This document shows positions 42,974 through 54,174 of a stretch of DNA of 64,000 nucleotides, one piece after another (within the stretch, counting starts at the first letter, position 1; the number at the start of each line of letters is the position of its first letter). The notes under the pieces were generated by a model. That model saw nothing but the letters and a program-made list of their open reading frames with translations, made no database searches and was not told where the DNA came from. The DNA is taken from the NCBI GenBank assembly GCA_002785995.1, contig NHNV01000003.1, forward strand, positions 372,001-436,000, written 5' to 3'. Source of the DNA: Mycosphaerelloides madeirae. Lineage: Eukaryota > Ascomycota > Dothideomycetes > Mycosphaerellales > Mycosphaerellaceae. Position numbers and translations under genes: made by a program.

Positions 42974-44158
42974 TCATGCAACGGGAAGGTCCATCTCTCT
43001 CAGCTCTTTCAAGGTCGAAGCGGTGCTCAAAACATGTTCAAGTAGCTCCGCTGGACTCCAACCCAAGCCATCAGCAGCCATGGCGGTCAGACTCGCTTGA
43101 TCCTCGCGACCAGGTCGTCCGGGCGCTGTCATATTCTCTGAAATTCAGCCATGGTTACACAGTGAAATGGAGCATGACGAACCGGCTTCATATTGACGTC
43201 GAACAGCACAAAGGGCTCTCCAGACTCATCAGAAGCCTTGCGGACGTCTATTCGAATCGGAGCTCTCACTTTCAATAACTTAGCCACCTCTTCGCATTCT
43301 TTCGAGACTCGAGCAAAGGCTAAGTCTTCGGCTGCTTCTTCAGCTGACACAACGCGAGAGTTGGCAGTAACCGCCACAACGCCGTTGTAGGGCGCAATGC
43401 CATCCTGGTGGTTGAAGCGAATGACGATCGGCGTGGCCCAGTAGTCTGGCTTGCTTGCAGAGGGCGGCATGACTGTTACTGTTGCTTCAACCCCGGTGAG
43501 ATACTGTTCGATAATGGTGTTATTTGCCCCAAGGCTGTCGATATGGATGGCCAACTCTGCCATGTTGTAGCACACTTTGACTCCCTGGCTACCACGACCA
43601 CGAATTGGTTTCGCTACGACTGGTAATCTCATCTGGTGGCTCTCAAGTAATGTTCCAACCTCATATCTGTCTGAGGGCACGCAGAATTTGGGCATCGAGA
43701 ATCGTCCCTTCTCGCGCAAGAAACTGTTCACAATGTTCTTGTCGTCGTATGCTTCGACGAACTTGGGTGGTTGACCGACCACTCGTAGTTGCGAAACACA
43801 TCGATCCAGTCGTTTCGAGGTCTGAAGAGGGTGGCTGGCGAATAGGATGGTGTTGGCCCATAGACAAGTAGCACCAGCATCGATGGCTGATACAATGCCA
43901 TCTTCCGTGTCTGGAAAGCACCATCCCTCATCTCTTCTTGCATCAGGATTCACGGTGGGTGTGACGATAGATATGCCGCATCGCTCTCGCAAGACATACG
44001 CTATGTCAGCACCAGAGTCTTGGTAGCCTGTGGTTGATTGTGAATAGCCGCCAAAATGCGTCTGTAGAGAACAGTGGCTCACCGCCTGGTTTCTTTGGTT
44101 TCCGGACTCCATTAATGGCCGGCGACTCAATTGCTTGGTGCAATACCGCGACGCGCAT
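42974..44158 (-). CDS. ATP-grasp (D-Ala-D-Ala ligase-like) protein
   Basis: Exon 1 is 44158-44083 (MRVAVLHQAIESPAI...KKPG) and exon 2 starts at 44027 after a 55-bp intron, restoring GGYQDSGADIAYVL. The central ATP-grasp fold shows MRLPVVAKPIRGRGSQGV (ATP lysine and Gly loop), NTIIEQYLTG and EPFVLFDVNMKP (metal-binding end). The family's last block, GRPGREDQASLTAM, lies at about 43120-43085 in another frame. A 35-nt intron at 43160-43126 would join it in phase and give 364 residues ending at 42974. Without it, the frame stops at 43129 just after NMKP. The relatives I recall are fungal proteins of unknown substrate; bacterial cell-wall function does not apply. Confidence 0.75.
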
Positions 44159-44654
44159 GACTTGTGATGAGCTCCGACGTGTGCAGAAAGAGGCCGGGAG
44201 TCTGGGTGTTCTTGGCCGAGATCGGAGCAATACTGAAGCTCTGGACACTGTCAGAGCCATGTATGACTAGACAGATAAAATCGGCAATGGGAGGGAAAGA
44301 TGTACAAAGTTGAAGCGTATTGGATTGATGAAGAAGGGGAAGGCATTGGTTCTGAAGCTCCCTGCAGCTCATCTCTGCCGGCACTCGAATTTATTACAGG
44401 GTTGCTGGCACGTCGATACGACCACCATCGCAAGACATTCTTTGGACACCCGGTCCACAAGACAAACAACATGCTTGCCTCTCGGGACGCGCTGCTTCGA
44501 CTCTTGATGGCCCCATAGCCTTGGGCTCTCCGGTCCAAAGGAGTCATGATGGGCCTTGACTCGGAGACTCGGTGAAAGTGACGGTAGCCACGGTCAAACT
44601 CGGTGCACGTAGGAACGCAACGCGTTCAAAAGATGTTGGGTTCACGACACCCTC
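44159..44654. other. Intergenic region
   Basis: Upstream of the ATP-grasp gene and downstream of EMC10. Short overlapping frames only. Confidence 0.45.
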
Positions 44655-45282
44655 TCACTCCTTTCCACCGCCGCCCATGACAAGCTGGAATAGAAGGAAT
44701 AGTCCGATCGCCCACCAGTACCTGTCCATTATTAGCCCAGATATCAATGTGGTATGGTTAAAGTGAAACATACTTCTGCAAGAACGTCTTCTCCGGCTCT
44801 TTCTCATCCATAGAGCCGTCCGCGCTCACCACGACCGGCTTGTTCAACTGTGGTACGGGTCCAGGCACGATCTTCTTCACTTCGACCGTCAAACCATCCT
44901 TCGTGCTCTTTCCCTTGCCCTGACTGACCGGCTCAGCCGTCTTGAATCCGACATGATAGATCTCTCCATTCGGTTTGACGAGTAATTGCAGCGTCTTCGG
45001 CTTCTCGGCCGCGAAGTTGGCAGCTGCAGTCGCTATTCCGGACCACGATCCTGAGGGATGATAAAAGCCGATTCGAACGATGTCGTCGGAAGTTGGTATT
45101 GGGGGAGCAGTGAAGCTCTTGACGGACGCGTTGGTGGAGGTGTAAGTGATCTTGGCCAGAGTCTGCGGTTTGGAGGCGGATAACGGCCAGGCGAAGATGT
45201 CGATGTTGCGCTCCTGTTCGGCCGCGGCGGCGAGGGAGAGAAAAAAGGTCGCGATGACAGCGAAGAAGACGTGGACTCGCAT
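44655..45282 (-). CDS. EMC10: ER membrane protein complex subunit 10-like
   Basis: Lumenal, membrane-anchored subunit of the EMC insertase. Two exons: 45282-44774 and 44721-44655 with a 52-bp intron; product 191 residues. An N-terminal signal peptide (MRVHVFFAVIATFFLSLAAAA) precedes a beta-rich lumenal domain (DIVRIGFYHPSGSWSGI, KTLQLLVKPNGEIYHVGF). Then come a Pro-rich linker (KKIVPGPVPQLNKPVVVSADG) and, after the splice, the transmembrane helix YWWAIGLFLLFQLVMGGGG. The PxLNxPVVLSxDG and QKYWW pattern is what I recall of fungal EMC10. Skipping the intron would remove the anchor and leave a short soluble tail ending KYVSL. Confidence 0.7.
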
Positions 45283-45971
45283 GTTGCTGGCGTGTGTGGT
45301 GTTGTTGCCGGTAGGTGAATGAATCTCGACGGAGACAGCTGGGAGAGATGCCTTACGGATGCCTTACGGATGCTTCACGGATGCCTCACTTCCTCAGACT
45401 CGGAGCGGCGTCGGGAGCTCCTTCGGCTAAGGCCAGACTCCGAGACAGGGGAGCTTTCTACACTGCGTTGCTGTCACGATATGGACTGAATGCTCACCTG
45501 ACAATAACTCCAGACATATCCCGTTTGATATCAGCTTCATCTAGACGTTGAATCCGACCAGAGCAGCTTCCTAGACGTTCTCTCATCATTCCGCGACGGA
45601 CAATGGCACTTGACGACAGATCCCCGCGATACGTCCCCACCTTATGACGCTGTTAGGGACCAGGGACGTGGGAGCACGCTGCAGGCACGACAGGGTCTCG
45701 AGGGTCTGTGTTGATCTCGTGTGTGCGGTGAGAGCTTCGACAGTGCCACGCAGACTCGACGTCTCAACCAAAACTTCTTCCTTCTCGTCCTGCCTTCTTC
45801 ACTCCCGAAAACCTCTTCCCCACACCCCATCTCCCCTCTCACTGACTCTTTCCTCATCAACACTTCTACCAATTCCGAATCTTCCGGCTCAGTGCCATCT
45901 CAAGCTTCAAATTCTCACGGGGGACCAGAAACACGAATCTAGCATCCGCGGCTCTTACACACTCGCCCATC
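45283..45971. promoter_or_regulatory. Divergent promoter region, EMC10 and FGGY kinase
   Basis: 689 bp. Contains a short tandem repeat at 45347-45389 near the EMC10 end and a pyrimidine-rich kinase leader (about 45770-45900). Confidence 0.5.
45347..45389. repeat. 11-bp tandem repeat, about 3.9 copies
   Basis: Unit GATGCCTTACG: two perfect copies, then GATGCTTCACG and a partial GATGCCTCAC. It lies 65 bp upstream of the EMC10 start codon. Confidence 0.9.
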
Positions 45972-47937
45972 ATGTCGAGCATGACCTCCATGCCATACCG
46001 CAACCCTACGCGGCAGGGCTCCCGCCAGATGTCCATCGACCCTCACAACGAGCTCAACCCAGAGAAGAACCACTACATCGGCATTGATGTTGGTACCGGC
46101 TCTGCTCGAGCTTGTATCATGAACGACAAGGGCGACATCGTCGGTTTGGCCAGCGAGAACATTGGCCTATGGCAGCCAGAAACTGGATACTACGTGAGCT
46201 CGCTCTCCACCTCCACATGACTCGCTAGAGAGCCTCCAGAGACTAATGATGCGTAGGAGCAATCGACGACTAACATCTGGCGATGCATCTGCTCCTCCAT
46301 CCAGCGGGCCATGTCCCAGCACAACATCGACCCTAACACCATCCGAGGCATTGGCTTTGACGCGACTTGCTCACTGGCTGTCTTCAGAGAGGACACCGAC
46401 GAACCCGTGGCTGTCACCGGCCCCAAGTTCAACAACGCAGACGGAAATGACCGGAACGTCATTCTATGGCTCGACCACCGTCCCGTCGAGGAGACCAAGA
46501 AGATCAACGCGACCAACCACAACCTGCTGAGATACGTTGGTGGACAAATGAGCATTGAAATGGAAATTCCCAAGGTCCTGTGGCTGAAGAACCACATGCC
46601 TAAAGAGCTCTTCGACAAGTGCAAGTTCTACGATCTGACGGACGCTCTCACACACATGGCAACCGGCAACGAAACGAGGAGCTTCTGCAGTGTCGTCTGC
46701 AAGCAGGGCTACGTCCCAGTCGGCGTGGACGGCAGTGTCAAGGGCTGGCAAGAAGACTTCTTGACCGATATTGGCTTGAAGGATCTGTGCGAGGACAACT
46801 TCAAGCGGATGGGTGGAGTCAACGGGGTGGTACACTCTTCCTTTAATATTGCTATATGACGACAATTTACTGATTACGCTACAGAATGGACGCTACGTCA
46901 CAGCTGGCGACCTTATTGGCACGCTCTCAGAAAAGGCCGCCTCCGACATGGGCCTTCCAGCAGGCATTGCTATCGGTAGCGGTGTCATTGATGCCTACGC
47001 CGGTTGGATCGGAACCGTCGGTGCTAAAGTTAACCTCAGTGGTGGCAGCATTGACTCGGCCAAGCCAAAGAACGATGTCTCGCAGGCGTTCACGCGTCTC
47101 GCCGCCGTTGCTGGTACTTCGACCTGTCATCTTGCCATGTCACCGAACCCAGTCTTCGTCAATGGCGTTTGGGGCCCGTACCGGGACGTACTCATTCCGG
47201 ACTACTGGTTGGCAGAAGGTGGACAGTCCGCCACTGGTGAGCTTCTCAAGCATGTTGTGGAAACCCACCCAGCGTTCCAGGAAGCAATGTCAGTCGCCGA
47301 GACTTTCAACGCCAACATCTATGACTACCTAAACGAGCATCTGACAGAGATGCAAATGAAAATCAACGCCCCAACAATCTCATACCTTGGCCGCCACTTC
47401 TTCTTCTACGGTGACCTGTTCGGCAACCGATCACCAGTCGCTGATCCCGACATGAAGGGCTCTGTGATCGGTTTGTCGAGCGACAAGAGCATCGACGGAT
47501 TGGCGCTGTACTACTACGGAACCATGGAGTTCATCGCGCTTCAGACGCACCAGATCATCGAGCAGATGAACGAGGCTGGCCACGTCATCAGCAGTATCTT
47601 CATGTCTGGATCTCAATGCCAGAACCCAGTCCTCATGTCCCTGATGGCAACCGCGTGCGATATGCCAGTTCTGATCCCTCGATACGTCCACGCCGCCGTT
47701 GTACACGGTGCAGCTATGCTCGGAGCCAAGGCCGCCAGCACAGACAAGGAGGGCAAGAGCGAGCCACTGTGGAACATTATGGACCGCATGAGCAAGCCCG
47801 GCAAGGCTGTCTTCCCCAACAAGGATGCAGGTGAGAAGAAGCTCCTCCAGGCCAAGTACAAGATCTTCCTGGAGCAGTGCCACCAGCAGCAAGCATACCG
47901 CAAAGAGATCAACGCCGCTGTTGCGGACTGGAATTGA
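45972..47937 (+). CDS. FGGY-family carbohydrate kinase, probable D-ribulokinase (YDR109C/FGGY type)
   Basis: Phosphorylates a pentulose, most likely D-ribulose, to the 5-phosphate. Three exons: 45972-46193, 46257-46826, 46885-47937, with introns of 63 and 58 bp, both phase 0; product 614 residues. The N-terminal domain opens with HYIGIDVGTGSARACIMND (phosphate 1 loop) and carries GIGFDATCSLAVF and NVILWLDHRP (catalytic Asp region). The C-terminal FGGY domain has VAGTSTCHLAMSP and FMSGSQCQNPVLMSLMATAC. This set matches the FGGY/YDR109C subgroup rather than glycerol or xylulose kinases. It is followed on the same strand by an SDR (294 bp) and a class II aldolase. Specificity is inferred from the subgroup. 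Confidence 0.85.
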
Positions 47938-48231
47938 GCGACCCAAAGCGAGTTCGAAGGGGACACGTTCGTCTACATATAGACCGCTGCTTCTGGAGTG
48001 GTAGGCCGGTAAGAGCGGTATGTATCTTACTTGATGAAGTAATGGAGATTTGTGTACATAATTACTCCGCGATCATCTTTCCTGAATCTCAACCAAGCGA
48101 ATGGGTTCGTAACTCACTAATAGGGAGTCGAGGTAATGATTTTTTGCAGCATGAACGCAGGAGCCCCACTTCCAATGGCCAATTGACATCACCTCAAACT
48201 CTATCCCGGCGTTGCAAGAGAACGAGTACAG

Positions 48232-49068
48232 ATGAACAACCAAGTCAGTAACGCAGCAATGACATCCAAGAACTTCCTCATAACAGGTGCTGCCCGAGGC
48301 ATCGGTCGAGGCCTCTCGCGTCTCCTTCTACAGAAAGGCCACCGTGTTTGTCTGCTTGACAACAACGCATCTGAACTCTACAACACAGCCCAACTCCTCT
48401 CCAAAACTCACCACGCCGGCACAGACTTCGCCGCCTGCGAATGCAACCTCCAGGACACCTTCGACATCAGTCGTGTCATCAACCACATCTACGATTTTTT
48501 CTCCTCCCATGCCGGGAGAACTTCCCGGCTGGACTGCCTCATCAATAATGCTGCGGACACGAGGGGCGTGGGAGGGTGGGAGTTTGAGAAGATGGAATTG
48601 GCGGATTGGAATGCTGCCTTGGCTGTCAATTTGACGGCGCCGATGGTGTTGAGTCAGTATTTTTTACCGGCTTTGGGATGTTCGGGTAATGCGTCGATTA
48701 TCAATATCTCCTCAACGCGAGCATTCATGTCCGAGCCTAACAACGAGGCCTACGCTGCGACGAAAGCTGGGCTCCTCGGTCTCACGCAGAGTATGGCTGT
48801 TTCGCTCGCACCCAAGAAGATCCGAGTTAACGCTATCTTACCTGGATGGATCAATGTGACAAACGAGTGCAAGGAAGCGGACGAGAAAGGGCGGAAATGG
48901 GAGGATGGCTTGAGCGAAGAGGACCACAAGTGGCATCTGACGGGACGAGTTGGGAAGGTTGAGGATGTTCTGCAAGCGGTGGAGTATCTGGCGGAGAGTG
49001 AGGGCGTGACGGGGACGGAGATGGTTGTTGATGGGGGTGTTACGAGGAAGATGGTGTATCCCGAATGA
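48232..49068 (+). CDS. Short-chain dehydrogenase/reductase (classical SDR)
   Basis: 278 residues, single exon; an alternative start at 48259 (MTSKNF) is closer to the Rossmann fold. Shows TGAARGIG (cofactor glycine motif), CLINNAAD (NNA motif), IINISSTRAF (catalytic Ser), YAATKAG (catalytic Tyr and Lys), and a C-terminus VVDGGVTRKMVYPE. The aspartate in VCLLDNNASE after the second strand favours NAD(H) over NADP(H). Substrate unknown. Its position between an FGGY kinase and a class II aldolase suggests a sugar alcohol or sugar acid dehydrogenase, which is inference from context only. Confidence 0.85.
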   Translation: MNNQVSNAAMTSKNFLITGAARGIGRGLSRLLLQKGHRVCLLDNNASELYNTAQLLSKTHHAGTDFAACECNLQDTFDISRVINHIYDFFSSHAGRTSRLDCLINNAADTRGVGGWEFEKMELADWNAALAVNLTAPMVLSQYFLPALGCSGNASIINISSTRAFMSEPNNEAYAATKAGLLGLTQSMAVSLAPKKIRVNAILPGWINVTNECKEADEKGRKWEDGLSEEDHKWHLTGRVGKVEDVLQAVEYLAESEGVTGTEMVVDGGVTRKMVYPE

Positions 49069-49472
49069 GAAGTCTTCAGCGTTTGATCGAGATTTTTTTT
49101 TTGGGTGGTTGAAGTTCAACTCATTCGTCTGCTCCACGCCGACGGATCTTTTCACCTGGCAGTGATGAGTCGAGGAAGCAAGGGTGAGCTTCAAATGTTG
49201 CCCTCAAGACAACTCTCGTCGTTGAAGAAATATCAGCAAAAGACGAAAACTCATTATCGTACTTCATGACTACGAGCCCTAACATCGTGTTTACGCGGCG
49301 TAGAATAGCTGCAGGTAATAGTGAGGGGTAGTTCGCTAAGAAGCAACTCACGTACTCCCGTCAGCTTCGTCCTGCATAATGTCAAGAGCTAAGGTAACTA
49401 AGGGTTTCCCAGTATGACAAACCTGATAATACAAGAACCGTTAAGGCTTTCCACTTCAAGCTCACAATCTTT
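49069..49472. other. Intergenic region between SDR and aldolase
   Basis: A T-rich run (TTTTTTTTT, about 49093) follows the SDR and may aid 3'-end formation. No gene recognised. Confidence 0.45.
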
Positions 49473-50680
49473 TTGATGTTCCGAGAAGTTCAAGAGATGG
49501 CTCCAGGTCCTATTGCCACGCCTCCTGCTCCAGCTCCCCACATAAAGAAACCGGACTTCCAGAAAACGGCCAACGACAACGTCGGCTTTCCCACGACATC
49601 GGGCTTAGAGTTCAAAGATAAATTCGAAGAGAGGGAGTATATCAAAGGTCGACTTGCTGGGGCTTACCGGATTTTTGGCCATTTTGGTTTGAATGAAGGT
49701 CTGGCTGGACATATTACTGCTCGTGATCCTGTGGAACCAGATACCTTTTGGGGTGAGTGTTGTTGACATGTCTCTTCGAGATTGAGGCTGACCGTGCGAT
49801 TCGCAGTCAACCCGTTTGGTGTCGACTTCAACTTGATCAAGAAATCGGAGCTGCTTCGCGTGGATCACCAGGGGAATATCCTCGACCATGGAAGTGTAAA
49901 GCGGCTGAACAAGGCTGCTTTTCTCGTCCATGGAGCTGTCCACGAGGCTCGTCCAGATGTAATCTGCGCCGCCCATACGCATAGTGTACGTAGACCGATG
50001 GCGATGAGCACCGCCATTTGCGTCCAGGTCAAATGGGCCCACCTCGAGAATCATCTCTCCGAGGGAAAGGGGTTCTATGCCACGAAGCCGGCGCTTAGCC
50101 ACGTTCCCTAGCCATTCTTCTCCACATGGCGACTTTGATTTGGACGCCGCCTGCTCTGCCGAATAACTGAGGCACTTGCTAACATCCCTTCCCTTCGCTT
50201 TTAGGTACATGGACGGGCGTTCTGTGCTTTGGGCAAAGCGCTGGATTGTATTTCGCTCGAGTCTTGCATCTTCTACGGCGTAAGTCGTGTTGTGTGTGAT
50301 CTTCTCGAGTCCCTACTGACCCTTCTCAGGATCATGTCGTGTTCGAAGGAAAGGGTATTGTCCTGGCGGAAGACGAAGGGCGCGATATTGCCGAGGCACT
50401 CGGAAACAAGAAGGCGGCTCTTTTGCAAAACCATGGGCTTTTGACTGTTGGCCAATCGATTGAAGAGGCCGTTAGTTTGTTTCACACGCTCGACAGATGC
50501 TGCCACGTACAGCTCCTGGCCGATGCAGCAGCAGCAGGACGTCGAGGCGAGACTGTCAAAATCTCCGAGGAAGAGGCAATCTACACTCGAGGTATTCTCG
50601 GGAAGGGCCTTGGTCGGTTTGGAGGAGAGTCGTTGTTCGAGCTCATCGACGAGGTGACACAGAAGAGGTATCTGGAGTAG
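49473..50680 (+). CDS. Class II aldolase/adducin-domain protein
   Basis: Four exons: 49473-49752, 49807-49985, 50205-50279, 50330-50680; introns 54, 219 and 50 bp; product 294 residues. The class II aldolase fold is shown by YRIFGHFGLNEGLAGHITARD, VNPFGVDF, AFLVHGAVHEARPDVICAAHTHS with the zinc-site histidines, VHGRAFCALG after the long second intron (branch GCTAAC), and LLQNHGLLTVGQSIEEAV with a third histidine. A Pro/Ala-rich N-terminal 35 residues precede the domain. Fungal members are mostly unassigned; candidate activities include sugar-phosphate aldolase, epimerase or decarboxylase. Neighbouring kinase and SDR genes make a carbohydrate role plausible. Confidence 0.85.
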
Positions 50681-51824
50681 AGGAGTGTAATCCATGCATC
50701 GTATAATCTCCTCTCTCTCATGAATGGCCAAGACGAAGGCCGAATTCCGTTCGCTGCTCGCTAAGGTTCATATCTCGTACAATGCTCGGAGTAGCCGATT
50801 GGGGGTTGTACAATGTACAGTGCCGGATGACAGTGTAGAACCGAAATCATCCTTCGAGATAACAGCGTCACAGCAGGATTGTTCTGGACAGGAGATGGAC
50901 CGAATGAAGGCAGTCGGTTTGATAATCAGCAGTAGCGGTACGCAGCCAAAGAGGAATCTGGCCCGGGCGGGAAGGACATATGGGCGCTAGTATGTACCCC
51001 ATAGGGCCGGTGCCGAATCTGATGGCAGCAGAACGTGTCCGCGAGCTAGAAGCTGCGTAGAAGACTCGTGGAATGATGGTGTTTCCTTGCTGGTGAGAGC
51101 GCTATGCAGGTGTCACAGGCATTCCTTTTTGTCATGGCGGCGCCGCACGAACTGCAAGAGACTGCGATAGAGGCAGATCCTCCGCCAAGAGCGACAGAAG
51201 GGAAGGTCGCCTGAGGAGCTGAGGTCCGCCACTCTCTCTTTCTCTGCACACCCGGCCTCTCGGAAGCGCTGGGAACGGGTGGCGACGGCTGTAGGGCAAC
51301 AAGCACGTCCAAGGCGTGTTAAGGGCGTCGAGGGCCTGTCTTCGCGAAGTGCTTGGTCTCCCAATTCTGCAGTGTCGACCGCGGTGCCCGGCACAACTCA
51401 AAGGCTTGAATACTTGGCAAATGTAACATCTTCTCTTGGGGCTTCTTGGCTGCTTCGTTGGACCCGCTGTTTCCTCCCCTTCCACCAATCACACGTGGTT
51501 TAATGTGGCATCGTCCACCAGAACCTCACTTTGATGCTTCGTGCCTTCCACAACAGCTTCTCGCACGCGACATGGAAGGCTGATAGCGGCCGACCACTGC
51601 ACTGGTCGCATCTCCAACACAGGCCAACCAGACCTCCTCTCGCACCTCGCCGTGAATCCTTTGATCGTCTCAAGGGACACTCGCGCCCCCATATGCGCCG
51701 CCGACATATCTAAGTAGGAGCCTGCACCTCTGCTTTGTTCTCCCCCGCCGCACCTGACCCTTTTCTTCTCCCAAGTTTCCGCTTGCGGCTGCCACGCCAA
51801 GTCCTTTCCTCCTTATTCGACGCC
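50681..51824. other. Intergenic region, 1.1 kb
   Basis: Many short overlapping frames on both strands, none with family support. The last 150 bases are pyrimidine-rich leader of the transporter gene. No RNA gene recognised. Confidence 0.4.
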
Positions 51825-54040
51825 ATGGCAGCACACGAAGATGGCGCAGCAGAGCTGCACGCGACCCTTGAGCAGCGCAATGGCTCCATCGGCGACAGGT
51901 CCGGTGTCGACGCGACTGGCGCCAAGCTTCCCATACTCGAGACCGAGAAAATCGACTACGAGACTGAGGAAGGCCTCGAGCCCACCGCCGAGGAGAAAAA
52001 GACACTGCGACGCATTGGCGACGCATTCCCCAAGTCCGCCTACCTGATTGCCGTCGTCGAGTTGTGCGAGCGCTTCACTGTGAGTGCTGCTTTACATTGA
52101 GACCAGAGCTGTCAATACGAGAATTATCCAACGACAACGGGCTATCTCCAGATCAGACCCTGCTCTGGGACCGTTGGAATTCTCTGTATTAGCAGAGTCG
52201 CTCGTTAAGCAGCAGAGAGACTCAAAATGCCGAGATCTGTCGTCGAAAAATTCTCATATCGACAGCTCTGAATTCGACCCCAAATAGATGGGTGACTGAC
52301 TCGCTCTCTAACAGTACTATGGCTGCCAAGGTCTCTTCCAGAACTACATCAGCAACTCCCCCAGCGGTATCGATGGAGCGAGAGGTCTCGGTTTGGGCCA
52401 TGCCGGAGCGACTGGTTTGAACACATTCTTCCAGTTCTGGTGCTACGTTACTCCCATCCTCGGAGCCATTATTTCCGATCAGTACCTCGGAAAATACAAG
52501 ACCATCCTCATCTTCGCCGCCATCTACTGGGTCGGGCTCCTCATCCTCTGGACCACCTCTCTGCCCGCAGCCATCGACAGCGGTGCGGCATTGGGCGGAT
52601 ATGTCACCTCTATCATTGTCATCGGTCTTGGCACTGGTGGCATCAAGTCAAATATCGCCCCTTTGATTGCCGACCAGTACACCCGCCGCAAGATGGCCAT
52701 CACCACAGACAAGAAAACCGGCGAGCGCGTCATTATCGACCCGGCTATCACCTACCAGAGAATCTACATGATGTTCTACGCCTGTATCAACATCGGATGT
52801 CTGTCTCTCCTGGCTACACCATTCATGGAGCAATACGAGGGTTTCTGGACCGCTTATCTGATGTGCTTCTGTATGTTCTGCATTGGCGTGACAGTCCTCA
52901 TCCTTTGCCGTAACAAGTACATTGTTCGACCACCACAGGGCTCTGTCATCACCGACTCTTTCAAAGCCATCGGAATGATGATCGCTGCCCGCAACACCGA
53001 TGCTGCTAAGCCATCGTGGCGCGCGGCCAATGGCAAGACCAAGACGGTCCCCTGGAACGACCACTTCGTCGATGAGCTGAAGCGTGCACTGCGTGCCTGC
53101 AAAGTCTTCACATTCTACCCTATCTTCTGTAAGTCAATCGTCACTTCGTCAGCAGTCCCTTATTGACTTGGCTTTCAGGGGTCTGCTACGGTCAATTTTC
53201 CTCCAACTTCGTCTCGCAGGCTGCTCAGATGAACGGCCACGGAATGCCCAACGATTTAAGTGAGTTCAGGGGTGTCTCAGATCTTCTAGTAACGATGCTA
53301 ACCACGTGTTACAGTGCAAAATTTTGGTAGGGTCGATGAGCTATCCCTATGTCTGCGACCTCTGCTGACCCTCCTCCCCTCCCCTTTTAGATCCCATCAG
53401 CATCATCGTCTTCATTCCCATTTTGGACAGGCTTGTCTACCCTGCGCTGCGCAAAGCCAACATCGAACTCAAGCCCATTGCCAGAATCACCATTGGTTTC
53501 ATCCTCGCTGCCCTCTGTTTGGCATACGCGGCCATTGTTCAACACCTTATTTACACCACTGGTCCCTGCTACGGCCAGCCACTCAACTGCCCTGCGGCGC
53601 AGCCAACCGGCGACGAGACTGAAGTGCAACCAAACAACATCCACATCGCCATCCAAACCCCAGCATACGTCTTCATTGGTGTCTCCGAGATCTTCATCTC
53701 CGTCACCGGTCTCGAGTACGCTTACACGAAGGCACCTCCAAGCATGAAATCTTTCGTGCAATCGCTCTACCTCTTCACCTCCGCTATTGGCTCCGCACTC
53801 AACGAGGCATTTGTCCCGGCGACTGGCGACCCGGATATCCTGTGGATGTATACCGGTATTGCTGTCGCCACGGTCATTGTTGCTGGAGTCTTCTGGGGAA
53901 CTTTCCACCACTATGACGACCAGGAACAGGAGATGAACGAGCTCGATGCGGATGATTCGTTTGGGGGCAAGGCGGGTGAGATCAGTGAGGACGCTAGCCA
54001 GCACACCAACGAGCCTAGGCAGATTCAGGAGAAGGTTTGA
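51825..54040 (+). CDS. PTR2: Proton-coupled di/tripeptide transporter, PTR2/POT family
   Basis: Plasma-membrane peptide importer of the major facilitator fold. Five exons: 51825-52079, 52315-53128, 53179-53259, 53315-53326, 53391-54040; introns 235, 50, 55 and 64 bp; product 603 residues. Exon 4 is only 12 nt. Family marks: IAVVELCERFTYYGCQG across intron 1 (the ExxER-like helix 1 motif), GLGTGGIKSNIAPLIADQY (PTR2 signature), FYACINIGCLSLL, and a long C-terminal membrane domain (DPISIIVFIPILDRLVYP, FIGVSEIFISVTGLEYAY). The acidic cytoplasmic tails at both ends fit yeast-type Ptr2, whose ubiquitination and turnover use the N-terminus. All five exons stay in frame. Confidence 0.93.
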
Positions 54041-54174
54041 AAGAATCGCTCTGGTCTTGTGCTTTTGTGCTTTTATGGGTCGGACAGTAGCCGTAGTTAC
54101 GAAATCAGAAACGAGCACGTTCATATGATTGACATTGAATATGCACTTGTCCTTCCTCACACGCACAAACCCCG
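54041..54174. other. Short convergent intergenic region
   Basis: 3' ends of PTR2 and the hydrolase face each other across 134 bp. Nothing else seen. Confidence 0.5.

Noticed and set aside
45347..45389. CRISPR-like array
   Set aside because: Four short head-to-tail units without spacers in a eukaryotic promoter; a simple tandem repeat.
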